Shown here: positions 7,736 through 15,749 of the stretch, in pieces
Position numbering within the stretch: the stretch's first letter is position 1
How the letters are laid out: the number at the start of each line of letters is the position of its first letter
NCBI RefSeq assembly: GCF_014784055.1
Contig: NZ_CP061813.1
Location: forward strand, 1,622,001 to 1,686,000
Origin: Polaribacter haliotis
Lineage (GTDB): Bacteria; Bacteroidota; Bacteroidia; Flavobacteriales; Flavobacteriaceae
Direction: 5' to 3'
Length of the DNA: 64,000 nucleotides
Notes under the pieces: model-generated
What the model saw: the letters and a program-made list of their open reading frames with translations, nothing else
What the model was told of the DNA's origin: nothing
Databases searched by the model: none
Made by a program: the position numbers and the translations under genes

Positions 7736-8707
7736 ATGCACCGAAAATATTTTTTAAAAACTATTTTTGGTGCATCAATTTTAATTTCAATGGATAGGTT
7801 TTCTTCAATAAATAACTCCATTTCAGATACAAATAAAACGAATAACACTTCTATAAGGTTCGCCTCATTTGGAGCAATTCATTTAAATAATACAAGTTTA
7901 GAAAAATCTACTTTTTTCTGGACAAAAATAGCAGGAATGAAGTTGAGAAGTTCTTCTGAAAAAATTGCTGAATTTGGTACAGAAACAAAAACTCTTGTTG
8001 TAGTTTATGAAACTGCTAAATATCCTTTTAAAAAAGGGTATAGTGGACTTTATCATGTCGCAATTCATGCACCCAATAATAAAGCTTTTGCAAATATGAT
8101 AAACAGATTAATGGTGCAGAATTATCCTTTTTCTCCAGTAGACCACACCATGTCTAAATCTGTTTATTTAGATGATCCTGATGGGATAAATATAGAATTT
8201 ACACTAGAAACTCCAGAAAGATTTAAAAGAGTTGTAACGAATGGTGGTTTAAGAATTGAAGATGTAGATGGAAATGTAAAAAGTGCATCCGATTATTTAA
8301 ATATTAATGAGGTTTTAGAATATTTAGAAGATAATAATAGCGCTAAAATTATAGATGAAGACACTTATATTGGTCATTTACATTTGTATGCAAATAATGT
8401 TGAAAATTCAAATACATTTTATACGAAAATAGGTTTTATTCCATTTAATAACTTTCCCCAATTTATGTATTCAGATTTAGGATTTGGTGGCGCTTACCAA
8501 CATAGGATTGCTTTAAACTCTTGGCATGGAATAAATAGACCATTAGCTCCAAAAGAACAAGCTGGAATGAGATATTTTCATATTAATTTTAATTCAAAAG
8601 AGAAATTAGAGCAAGCTGTAAAAAATGTTTCTGAATACGAAAAAAAGGATGATGGGTATTTTGTATATGATACTACTGGAAATAGTATTTTTCTATCGAA
8701 TTCTTAA
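7736..8707 (+). CDS. Two-domain VOC protein, extradiol dioxygenase/glyoxalase-like (MhqO/CatE type)
   Basis: The 323-aa protein contains two vicinal-oxygen-chelate modules. Module one (about residues 43-155) has GAIHLNN, GLYHVAIHAP and DPDGINIEFTLE, giving a possible His-His-Glu metal site. Module two (about 220-323) has IGHLHLYANNVE and HRIALNSW but ends GNSIFLS, where the ligand Glu is absent. Two-module VOC proteins of this size include Bacillus CatE and MhqO, which act on catechols or hydroquinones. The N-terminal 30 residues look like a weak export signal (HRKYFLKTIFGASILIS). Substrate is not proven. Confidence 0.75.
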   Translation: MHRKYFLKTIFGASILISMDRFSSINNSISDTNKTNNTSIRFASFGAIHLNNTSLEKSTFFWTKIAGMKLRSSSEKIAEFGTETKTLVVVYETAKYPFKKGYSGLYHVAIHAPNNKAFANMINRLMVQNYPFSPVDHTMSKSVYLDDPDGINIEFTLETPERFKRVVTNGGLRIEDVDGNVKSASDYLNINEVLEYLEDNNSAKIIDEDTYIGHLHLYANNVENSNTFYTKIGFIPFNNFPQFMYSDLGFGGAYQHRIALNSWHGINRPLAPKEQAGMRYFHINFNSKEKLEQAVKNVSEYEKKDDGYFVYDTTGNSIFLSNS

Positions 8708-8724
8708 ATTTTAAAATTACTTTT

Positions 8725-9003
8725 ATGAAATCTAATTGCAAAGAAACAAATGTAAAATTAATGCCCATAATTAATCTTAGTAATTGTGGTGGTAAAGAAG
8801 ATTGTATACCTGCATGTCCTTACGATGTTTTAGAAATGAGAACCATAACACCAGAAGATCGTTTAACATTAAACTTTAAAGGAAAAATAAAAACATTTTT
8901 CAAACCAAAAAAAGCCTACGTAAGAGACGTAAGCTTATGTCTTGCATGTGGTTTGTGCGTTCAAGTATGTCCAGAACGTGCTATAAAATTAATTAGACTT
9001 TAA
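8725..9003 (+). CDS. Ferredoxin with two Fe-S cluster motifs
   Basis: A 92-aa ferredoxin. The C-terminal motif CLACGLCVQVCP (Cys72, 75, 78, 82) is a complete [4Fe-4S] binding set. The N-terminal motif NCGGKEDCIPACP has only three regular cysteines (21, 27, 31), spaced as C-x5-C-x3-C-P, so the first cluster could be [3Fe-4S] or use another ligand such as Cys5. It follows the VOC gene by 17 bp and likely supplies electrons to that module. It ends 4 bp from the convergent rluD stop. Confidence 0.8.
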   Translation: MKSNCKETNVKLMPIINLSNCGGKEDCIPACPYDVLEMRTITPEDRLTLNFKGKIKTFFKPKKAYVRDVSLCLACGLCVQVCPERAIKLIRL

Positions 9004-9007
9004 TAAA

Positions 9008-10048
9008 TTAATCTAATTCTATGTCTTTAGAATTTTCGGAATAGGTTCTCCATTTTTCTAAACAGTCTATCATATCTTGAGGAACATCAGAATTAAACTG
9101 CATAAATTCTCCCGTTTTTGGGTGTGTAAAACCTAAAGTTTTTGCATGCAGAGCTTGTCTTGGCAACACTTTAAAACAATTGTTTACAAATTGTTTGTAT
9201 TTTGTAAACGTAGTTCCTTTTAAAATTGCATCTCCTCCATAACGTTCGTCATTAAATAATGTATGCCCAATATGTTTAAAATGCGCTCTAATTTGGTGCG
9301 TTCTTCCTGTTTCCAATTTACATTGCACTAAGGTAACGTAAGTTAATCTCTCTAATACTTTAAAATGAGTAACTGCATGTTTTCCAAAATCGCCATTTGG
9401 AAAAACATCCATTTGCAAACGATTCTTTAAACTTCTACCAATATTCCCTTCAATTCTACCTTCATCTTCATCTATATTTCCCCAAACTAATGCATAATAT
9501 AAACGCTCTGTAGTTCTATCGAAAAATTGTTTCGATAAATGAGCCATTGCAAATTCCGTTTTTGCAACCACTAATAAACCACTGGTATCTTTATCAATTC
9601 TATGCACCAAACCTGGTCTTTCATTCGAATTTGTGGGTAAATTTTCTATATGATGAATCAATCCATTTACCAAAGTTCCAGAATAATTTCCATGACCTGG
9701 GTGTACCACCATTCCTGCAGATTTATTTACAACAATTACAGTATCATCCTCATAAATAATATCTAAAGGAATATCTTCTGCAACCAACAAATTTTCTGCT
9801 GGTGGATAAGCTAAAACAACTCGAACAACATCCTTTGGTTTTACTTTATGGTTCGATTTTACAGCAACATCATTCACTAAAACATTTCCAGCTTTTGCAG
9901 CTTGTTGTACTTTATTTCTTGTTGCATTCTCGATAAAGTTCATTAAAAACTTATCTACACGTAAAGGTTCTTGTCCTTCACTCGCAACAAAATTATAATG
10001 TTCGTATAATTCTTCCTTCTCTAAATCTTGACTCTGTTCTTCCTGCAA
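9008..10048 (-). CDS. rluD: RluA/RluD-family 23S rRNA pseudouridine synthase
   Basis: The 346-aa enzyme converts uridines of 23S rRNA to pseudouridine. An S4 RNA-binding domain spans about residues 28-82; the catalytic motif HRIDKDTSG (149-157) includes the nucleophilic Asp152. The C-terminal TGRTHQIRAH element is also present. The precise target uridines cannot be read; RluD is the best match by length and S4 domain. It lies downstream of the PASTA gene on the same strand, an order common in Flavobacteriia. Confidence 0.88.
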   Translation of the reverse strand: MQEEQSQDLEKEELYEHYNFVASEGQEPLRVDKFLMNFIENATRNKVQQAAKAGNVLVNDVAVKSNHKVKPKDVVRVVLAYPPAENLLVAEDIPLDIIYEDDTVIVVNKSAGMVVHPGHGNYSGTLVNGLIHHIENLPTNSNERPGLVHRIDKDTSGLLVVAKTEFAMAHLSKQFFDRTTERLYYALVWGNIDEDEGRIEGNIGRSLKNRLQMDVFPNGDFGKHAVTHFKVLERLTYVTLVQCKLETGRTHQIRAHFKHIGHTLFNDERYGGDAILKGTTFTKYKQFVNNCFKVLPRQALHAKTLGFTHPKTGEFMQFNSDVPQDMIDCLEKWRTYSENSKDIELD

Positions 10049-10061
10049 AATGATAAATTTC

Positions 10062-10160
10062 TTAAATGTTTATATCTTCAATCTCCCAACTTCAACCTTA
10101 CAACTTCCCACTCCCTAAATCCAACTCCCTACTTCCAACTCCCCCACTTCCAACTCTAAG
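10062..10160. repeat. Degenerate pyrimidine-rich tandem repeat
   Basis: About 95 bp between the rluD start and the PASTA stop consist of imperfect units such as ACTTCCAACTCCC, CAACTTCCCACTCCC and CTACTTCCAACTCCC. Purines are almost absent from this strand apart from A. On the transcribed (minus) strand it reads as G/A-rich units of the type GTTGGAAGT. No conserved open frame is seen in it. Confidence 0.75.
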
Positions 10161-10718
10161 CTACCTTCCATTTCCATCACCTAAAACCAATTCTACAATA
10201 GAATTTAGAGGCAATTTATCACCTTCATTTACTATTTTTCCATTATGTCGCAAACCACGAACTACATCTTTACCAATATCATTAACGTATGTAAACTTTG
10301 TACCAACGTTTAAACCCATTGCTCTTAACTGAGAAGAAGCTTGTCTTTTTGTACGTCCGTTTAAATCTGGAACAGTAATATCTCTATATTTAGACGGATT
10401 TAGCGTCAAATAAATCTTACGTTTTTCTTTTACAAAATCTCCAGCTTGTGGTGTTTGTTCAATTACAGATTTTTTTGGATAATCTGGATTGTAACTTGCG
10501 CTATCGATTATTTTAAAATCTAAGTTCATTTCCTTTAATTTCCTATCTACTTCTTCCAAAGACATTTTTTGCAAGTCTGGAACCTGTATTTTCTGATCGT
10601 GATTTGTAGTAACACCCAACCAAAATTTTAATATAAAAACAAATAGTAATAAACCAACTACAGCAATTACAATTTGAATGAAAAAAGATTTACTTTTTAT
10701 AAACTGAAAAACACTCAT
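10161..10718 (-). CDS. Membrane-anchored PASTA-domain protein
   Basis: This 185-aa protein has a short cytoplasmic N-terminus, one membrane helix (about residues 15-35, VIAVVGLLLFVFILKFWLGV) and two extracytoplasmic PASTA modules (about 43-110 and 112-183; VPDLQKMSLEEVDRKLKEM and VPDLNGRTKRQASSQLRAMG). PASTA domains bind muropeptides or beta-lactams in other phyla; here no kinase domain is attached. The divergent neighbour is ddl, a peptidoglycan precursor gene, supporting a wall-related role. Confidence 0.85.
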   Translation of the reverse strand: MSVFQFIKSKSFFIQIVIAVVGLLLFVFILKFWLGVTTNHDQKIQVPDLQKMSLEEVDRKLKEMNLDFKIIDSASYNPDYPKKSVIEQTPQAGDFVKEKRKIYLTLNPSKYRDITVPDLNGRTKRQASSQLRAMGLNVGTKFTYVNDIGKDVVRGLRHNGKIVNEGDKLPLNSIVELVLGDGNGR

Positions 10719-10760
10719 TTTTAAATATTTTTAATCGTACAAATATATAAAAAGTAAACG

Positions 10761-10792
10761 TTGCTGTTTCTATTTATATTTTGATAAATTTG
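10761..10792 (+). promoter_or_regulatory. Bacteroidetes-type promoter for ddl
   Basis: TTG at 10761-10763, 21 bp, then TAAATTTG at 10785-10792. This fits -33 TTG / -7 TAnnTTTG. The transcript would start near 10799, with a leader of only about 13 nt before the ATG at 10812. Confidence 0.6.
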
Positions 10793-10811
10793 TTTTATTA
10801 TTTTTACGTAA

Positions 10812-11789
10812 ATGAAGAAAAATATTGCCATTGTTATGGGTGGTTATTCATCCGAAGTTAACATTTCGCTAAAAAGCGGTAGCGTTGTTTATAAACATCT
10901 AAACAAAGAGAAATACAATACTTTTAGAGTTCACATTCTAAAAGAAAAATGGGTTGCTCTAGATAAAAATAATCAAGAATATATAATTGATAAAAACGAC
11001 TTTTCGTTTATTTTAAATGGAAAGAAAATTAATTTCGATTGTGTTTTTAACTCTATTCATGGGGCTCCAGGAGAAAATGGGCAATTATTAGCCTATTTTA
11101 ATTTACTGAATTTAAAACATACTTCTGCCCCATTTTATCAAATGGCATTAACGTTTAATAAACGAGATACTTTAAGTGTTGTAAAAGCGTATGGAATTAA
11201 AACTGCCACTTCTATTTTCTTAAATAAAGGCGATAAAATTGACGAGAATTCCATCATAGAAAAAGTTGGTTTGCCATGTTTTATAAAACCAAATAACGCA
11301 GGTTCCAGTTACGGAATTTCAAAAGTTTATGATAAAGAAGCAATTTTACCAGCAATTGAAAAAGCATATGCAGAAGATTCAGAAATTTTAATTGAATCTT
11401 TTTTAGACGGAAAAGAAGTTTCTGTTGGTGTAATTCAATACAAAGGAAAAACGAAAGTTTTACCAATTACAGAAATAGTTTCCGAAAACGATTTTTTCGA
11501 TTATGAAGCAAAATACGAAGGGAAATCTCAAGAAATTACGCCTGCAAGAATTTCTCCCGAAGAAAAAGAAAACGTAGAAAAAGTTGCTAAAAAAGTCTAT
11601 GAAATTTTAAATATGTCTGGTTTTTCGAGAGCAGAATATATTTTCGTGAATAACGAACCATATTTCTTAGAAATAAACACAGTGCCTGGATTAACCGAAG
11701 AAAGTATTTTACCTCAACAAGCACAAGTTGCAGGAATTTCTTTAGAAAAATTGTTTGATAACGCAATTCAGGAAGCATTAAATAAATAA
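10812..11789 (+). CDS. ddl: D-alanine--D-alanine ligase
   Basis: The 325-aa ATP-grasp enzyme makes D-Ala-D-Ala for peptidoglycan. Seen in order: N-terminal GGYSSEVNISLKSG, SIHGAPGENG, the ATP-grasp loop NNAGSSYGIS, ESFLDGKEVSVGV and the C-terminal metal/ligand strand EINTVPGLTEES. Length is normal. It is followed after 118 bp by coaD, a pairing found across Bacteroidetes. Confidence 0.95.
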   Translation: MKKNIAIVMGGYSSEVNISLKSGSVVYKHLNKEKYNTFRVHILKEKWVALDKNNQEYIIDKNDFSFILNGKKINFDCVFNSIHGAPGENGQLLAYFNLLNLKHTSAPFYQMALTFNKRDTLSVVKAYGIKTATSIFLNKGDKIDENSIIEKVGLPCFIKPNNAGSSYGISKVYDKEAILPAIEKAYAEDSEILIESFLDGKEVSVGVIQYKGKTKVLPITEIVSENDFFDYEAKYEGKSQEITPARISPEEKENVEKVAKKVYEILNMSGFSRAEYIFVNNEPYFLEINTVPGLTEESILPQQAQVAGISLEKLFDNAIQEALNK

Positions 11790-11907
11790 ACTGTCATAAA
11801 TACTCGTGAATTCGTGGCAATTTTATAAAATATAAAAAAGCAATTTAGAAAACAATTCTCATGTTTCTTGATTCAAAAAAAGTCAAAAACATCAAAATAT
11901 AAAAACA

Positions 11908-12363
11908 ATGAAAAGAGCAATTTTCCCAGGATCTTTTGATCCAATAACATTAGGCCATTTTGATATTATTGAAAGAGGAGTTACACTTTTCGACGAATTA
12001 ATTATTGCTATTGGTGTGAATGCAGATAAAAAATATATGTTTTCTTTAGAGGAACGCAAAAAATTTATCGAAGATTGTTTTGGACACAATCCAAAAATTA
12101 AAGTGGTTACTTATAAAGGATTAACTGTAGATTTCTGCCAGAAAAACAATGTAGATTTTATTTTAAGAGGACTTAGAAATCCGGCTGATTTTGAATTTGA
12201 AAAAGCAATTGCACACACAAATAGAGATTTAGCACCTATTGAAACCGTATTTTTATTAACAGCTGCAAGTACTTCATATATTTCATCTTCAATTGTTAGG
12301 GACGTAATTAGAAATAATGGAGATTATACAAAATTAGTTCCAAAACCTGTTCGTGTAAAATAA
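11908..12363 (+). CDS. coaD: Phosphopantetheine adenylyltransferase
   Basis: A 151-aa nucleotidyltransferase of coenzyme A synthesis that makes dephospho-CoA from 4'-phosphopantetheine and ATP. Motifs are GSFDPITLGHFDII (the T-x-G-H motif), ILRGLRNPADFEFE and the C-terminal ISSSIVRDV. Size is typical. It is followed after 6 bp by the M14 peptidase gene. The 118-bp gap upstream includes a short repeat-like sequence, TACTCGTGAATTCGTGGC. Confidence 0.95.
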   Translation: MKRAIFPGSFDPITLGHFDIIERGVTLFDELIIAIGVNADKKYMFSLEERKKFIEDCFGHNPKIKVVTYKGLTVDFCQKNNVDFILRGLRNPADFEFEKAIAHTNRDLAPIETVFLLTAASTSYISSSIVRDVIRNNGDYTKLVPKPVRVK

Positions 12364-12369
12364 TATATT

Positions 12370-14115
12370 ATGAAAAAACTGTTCCTTCTAACCCTTTTAA
12401 CGCTTATATTTTCTTGCAATAATTCATCTAAAAGTGAAGTTGATTTTACAACTCTTTTCGAAAAATCTGAAGGAAAAGAAACTCCAGAATACAAAGATGT
12501 AATTTCTTTTTATGAAAATTTAGCAGAGGAATATTCAGAAATTACTATTTTTTCATTCGGGCAAACAGATTCTGGAGAACCTTTACATTTGGTAATTTAC
12601 AATCAAGAAGGTATTTATAATGTTGAAGAAATTACAAATTCTAAGAAAAACCGCGTTTTAATAAATAACGGAATTCATCCTGGAGAATCAGACGGAATTG
12701 ATGCTTCTATGATGTTTTTACGTGACATTGTGCAGAATGATTCTTTAAAGAAAAAATATAAAAACTCTTTAATTGCTGTAATTCCAGTATATAATATTGG
12801 TGGAGCTTTAAATAGAAATTCGCACACAAGAGCTAACCAAAATGGACCATTAGAGTATGGTTTTCGAGGAAATGCAAGAAATTTCGATTTGAATAGAGAT
12901 TTTATTAAACAAGACACAAAAAATGCAGCTGCTTTTGCTGAAATTTTTCACACAGTAAATCCGGATATTTTCATAGACAATCATGTAAGTAATGGTGCAG
13001 ATTACCAATATGCAATTACACATTTATTTACGCAACACAATAAATTAGGTGGCAATTTAGGGGCTTTTTTAGAAAATGAAATGCGTCCTCAAATGGAAAA
13101 ATCACTACAAGAAAAAGACATTATAATTACGCCTTATGTAAATGTTTGGGGCAATACTCCAGAAGCTGGTTTTTCTCAATTTTTCGACTCTCCAAGATAT
13201 TCAACTGGTTATACAACTTTGTTTAACACCTTAGGTTTAATGGTGGAAACACACATGTTAAAACCGTATAAAATTAGAGTAGAACAAACGTATGAATTAA
13301 TGTTTTCTGCATTGGATTTTGGGGAAGTAAATTCAGAGAAAATTAAAGATTTACGCTCCAAAGCTGTTGAAGAAATTTTGGCTAAAAACACATATCCTAT
13401 TACCTATAAAGTAGATAGAGAAAACCCAACCACTTTACAATTTAAGGGTTATGAAGCAACTATGATTGATAGTAAAGTAACCAATGGAAAACGTCTTTTT
13501 TACGACACAAAAAAGCCGTTCACAAAAGAAACAAAATACTACAACAACTTTCTTGTAGATAAAGAAGTTACCATTCCAAAAGCATATATTTTACCTCAAG
13601 GTTGGCATCAAATAATAGATAGATTAGAAATAAATAATATTGAACTTACATATTTCGATAAAGACACCATAATTTCTGTGGAAGTAAACCATATTGCAGA
13701 TTATAAAACAAGAACTGCTGCTTACGAAGGGCATTATTTACATTACAACACAACAGTCGAAAAATCGACGAAAGAAATAAAATTTAGAAAAGGTGATATT
13801 TACATACCAACCAATCAAAATGGAGTTCGTTATTTACTAGAAACATTGGAAGCAGAAGCGACTGATTCCTTTTTTAACTGGAACTTTTTCGACACAGTTT
13901 TACAGAAGAAAGAAGGTTATTCTGCCTACGTTTTTGAAGATGTTGCAGAAAAAATATTGGCAGAAAATCCTGATATAAAAAATGAGTTTGAAGATAAAAT
14001 GAAAAATGATGATGCTTTCGCCAAAAATTCAAGAATACAGTTAGATTTTGTTTATAAAAACTCACCTTATTACGAGCCAGCACATTTAGTTTTACCCATT
14101 TTTAAAGTTTATTAA
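12370..14115 (+). CDS. M14-family zinc carboxypeptidase lipoprotein
   Basis: The 581-aa protein has a lipobox (TLIFSCNNS, Cys16) and so is expected in the envelope. The zinc motif H-x-x-E is in NNGIHPGESDG (His103, Glu106), and DNHVSNGADYQ near residue 200 would supply the third His. NARNFDLNRDF resembles the substrate Arg/Asn region. The C-terminal half is specific to a Bacteroidetes subfamily. Likely substrates are peptides; no precise specificity can be read. Operon-like spacing to coaD (6 bp) and to the lactonase (2 bp). Confidence 0.82.
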   Translation: MKKLFLLTLLTLIFSCNNSSKSEVDFTTLFEKSEGKETPEYKDVISFYENLAEEYSEITIFSFGQTDSGEPLHLVIYNQEGIYNVEEITNSKKNRVLINNGIHPGESDGIDASMMFLRDIVQNDSLKKKYKNSLIAVIPVYNIGGALNRNSHTRANQNGPLEYGFRGNARNFDLNRDFIKQDTKNAAAFAEIFHTVNPDIFIDNHVSNGADYQYAITHLFTQHNKLGGNLGAFLENEMRPQMEKSLQEKDIIITPYVNVWGNTPEAGFSQFFDSPRYSTGYTTLFNTLGLMVETHMLKPYKIRVEQTYELMFSALDFGEVNSEKIKDLRSKAVEEILAKNTYPITYKVDRENPTTLQFKGYEATMIDSKVTNGKRLFYDTKKPFTKETKYYNNFLVDKEVTIPKAYILPQGWHQIIDRLEINNIELTYFDKDTIISVEVNHIADYKTRTAAYEGHYLHYNTTVEKSTKEIKFRKGDIYIPTNQNGVRYLLETLEAEATDSFFNWNFFDTVLQKKEGYSAYVFEDVAEKILAENPDIKNEFEDKMKNDDAFAKNSRIQLDFVYKNSPYYEPAHLVLPIFKVY

Positions 14116-14117
14116 TT

Positions 14118-15236
14118 TTGAAAAAAACACTCCTTTTTCTTATCTTGATAATAATTTTTAGCTGTAAAACATCTAAAACAGAGTCAGACACAAAAAGCGA
14201 GACAGAAAATATGACTTTCTATATTGGAACCTACACAAAAAAGGATAGTAAAGGAATTTATAAATATGCACTTTCTTCTGAAGGAAAATTATCGGAAATT
14301 GGTTTGGTTGCAGAAATTGTAAATCCTTCTTTCTTAACAAAATCAAAAGACAACAAAACACTTTTTGCAGTAGAAGAAACAGACACAAATGGCACAGGGT
14401 TTATCAGTTCTTTTAAAATCGAAAAAGATAGTTTACAATTCATAAATAAAGTCGAAACTGGTGGTGCAAATCCTTGTTTTGTGGCAATTAATGATGATAA
14501 TTATATTGTTACTGCAAATTATTCTGGTGGAAATATTGGTTTGTTAAAAGCAGATAATTCAGGAAAACTAAATTCTTTGTTATTTGTACAACAACATACA
14601 GGAAAAGGAACTACAAAAAGGCAACAGAAACCACATGCACATTCTGCATGGTTTCATCCGAATAAAAAAGAAATAATTTCTGTAGATTTAGGAACGAACG
14701 AATTGTGGTTTTCTAAAATTAATAAATCTAAAAACGAACTAGTTTTCACCAATCAGAAAACTTTAAAAATGGCAGATGGAGCTGGCCCAAGACATTTAAC
14801 TTTTCATCCAAATAATAAATGGATCTATGTTTTAAATGAATTAGATAATACTGTTTCATTGGTAAAAGAGAAAGATAAAATCTACTTTATACAAAACACA
14901 GTTTCTACTCTACCAAAAGGTTTTACGGATTTTAGCAAAGCAGCAGATATTCATATTTCTAATGATGGTAAATTTGTGTACGCTTCCAATCGCGGACATA
15001 ATTCTATCGCAATTTTTCAGGTAAATTCAAATAATGGAAGCCTAAAAAATATTAGATATGAAGCTGTTTTAGGAGAGCATCCAAGAAATTTTTCTTTATC
15101 TCCAGACAATAAATTCTTACTAGTTGCCAATCAAGATACAGATAATATAATTTCTTTTAGAAGAGATATTACAACAGGAAAACTAACTTTTGTTGATGAA
15201 ATTCCAGCACCAACTCCTGTTTGTATTTTGTTTTAG
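14118..15236 (+). CDS. Lactonase-family beta-propeller lipoprotein (6-phosphogluconolactonase/YbhE-like)
   Basis: This 372-aa protein begins with TTG two bases after the M14 stop. It has a lipobox (IIFSCKTSK), followed by seven-blade propeller repeats typical of lactonase_2: FYIGTYTKKDSKGIY, GANPCFVAINDDNYI, KPHAHSAWFHPN, GAGPRHLTFHPNNKW and HPRNFSLSPDN. Cytosolic relatives hydrolyse 6-phosphogluconolactone; the lipid anchor indicates an extracytoplasmic lactone or sugar substrate instead. Function is inferred from fold only. Confidence 0.78.
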   Translation: MKKTLLFLILIIIFSCKTSKTESDTKSETENMTFYIGTYTKKDSKGIYKYALSSEGKLSEIGLVAEIVNPSFLTKSKDNKTLFAVEETDTNGTGFISSFKIEKDSLQFINKVETGGANPCFVAINDDNYIVTANYSGGNIGLLKADNSGKLNSLLFVQQHTGKGTTKRQQKPHAHSAWFHPNKKEIISVDLGTNELWFSKINKSKNELVFTNQKTLKMADGAGPRHLTFHPNNKWIYVLNELDNTVSLVKEKDKIYFIQNTVSTLPKGFTDFSKAADIHISNDGKFVYASNRGHNSIAIFQVNSNNGSLKNIRYEAVLGEHPRNFSLSPDNKFLLVANQDTDNIISFRRDITTGKLTFVDEIPAPTPVCILF

Positions 15237-15284
15237 ATTTTTTAATTTTGTTTCCGTAACTTGTAGTTTTTAAAACTTCTACAT

Positions 15285-15749
15285 GTGAATTTAAACTTAT
15301 CAATTAACGGAAAGTCTTATGCTGTTCAGGCACAAGAAGATATGCCATTACTTTGGGCAATTAGAGATATTATTGGCTTAACAGGTACAAAATTTGGCTG
15401 TGGCGTAAGTCAATGTGGTGCGTGTTCTGTTTTAATTGATGGAAATCTCACAAAATCTTGTGGAACACCAGTTTCTTCTGCAGTTGGAAAAGAAATTTTT
15501 ACAATTGAAGGAACTTCCGAAAACTTAGAACTTTTAAGACAAACTTGGAATGATGGAAATGTGCCACAATGTGGTTATTGCCAATCTGGACAATTAATTG
15601 CAGCGACTTCTTTGTTAGATAAAAATGAAAATCCTTCGGATGAAGATATTGATAAAGCTATGAGTTCGAACATTTGTAGATGTGGAACCTACTCACGAAT
15701 TAGAAAAGCAATCCACGAAGCAGTTGCACTTAAAAACGAGAAAATATGA
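15285..15749 (+). CDS. [2Fe-2S] subunit of a molybdenum hydroxylase (isoquinoline 1-oxidoreductase alpha-like)
   Basis: The 154-aa protein has a plant-type ferredoxin domain (GCGVSQCGACSVLIDG with a distal Cys near residue 64) and a helical domain with the second cluster set (CGYCQSGQL and CRCGTY). It passes electrons from the molybdopterin subunit. It starts at GTG 15285; an overlapping ATG at 15283 reads straight into TGA. It overlaps the large subunit gene by four bases. Confidence 0.88.
   Translation: MNLNLSINGKSYAVQAQEDMPLLWAIRDIIGLTGTKFGCGVSQCGACSVLIDGNLTKSCGTPVSSAVGKEIFTIEGTSENLELLRQTWNDGNVPQCGYCQSGQLIAATSLLDKNENPSDEDIDKAMSSNICRCGTYSRIRKAIHEAVALKNEKI

Noticed and set aside
10066..10332. 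88-codon plus-strand frame over the CT-rich repeat
   Set aside because: Composition is a by-product of the CT-rich tract and of the antisense of the PASTA gene.
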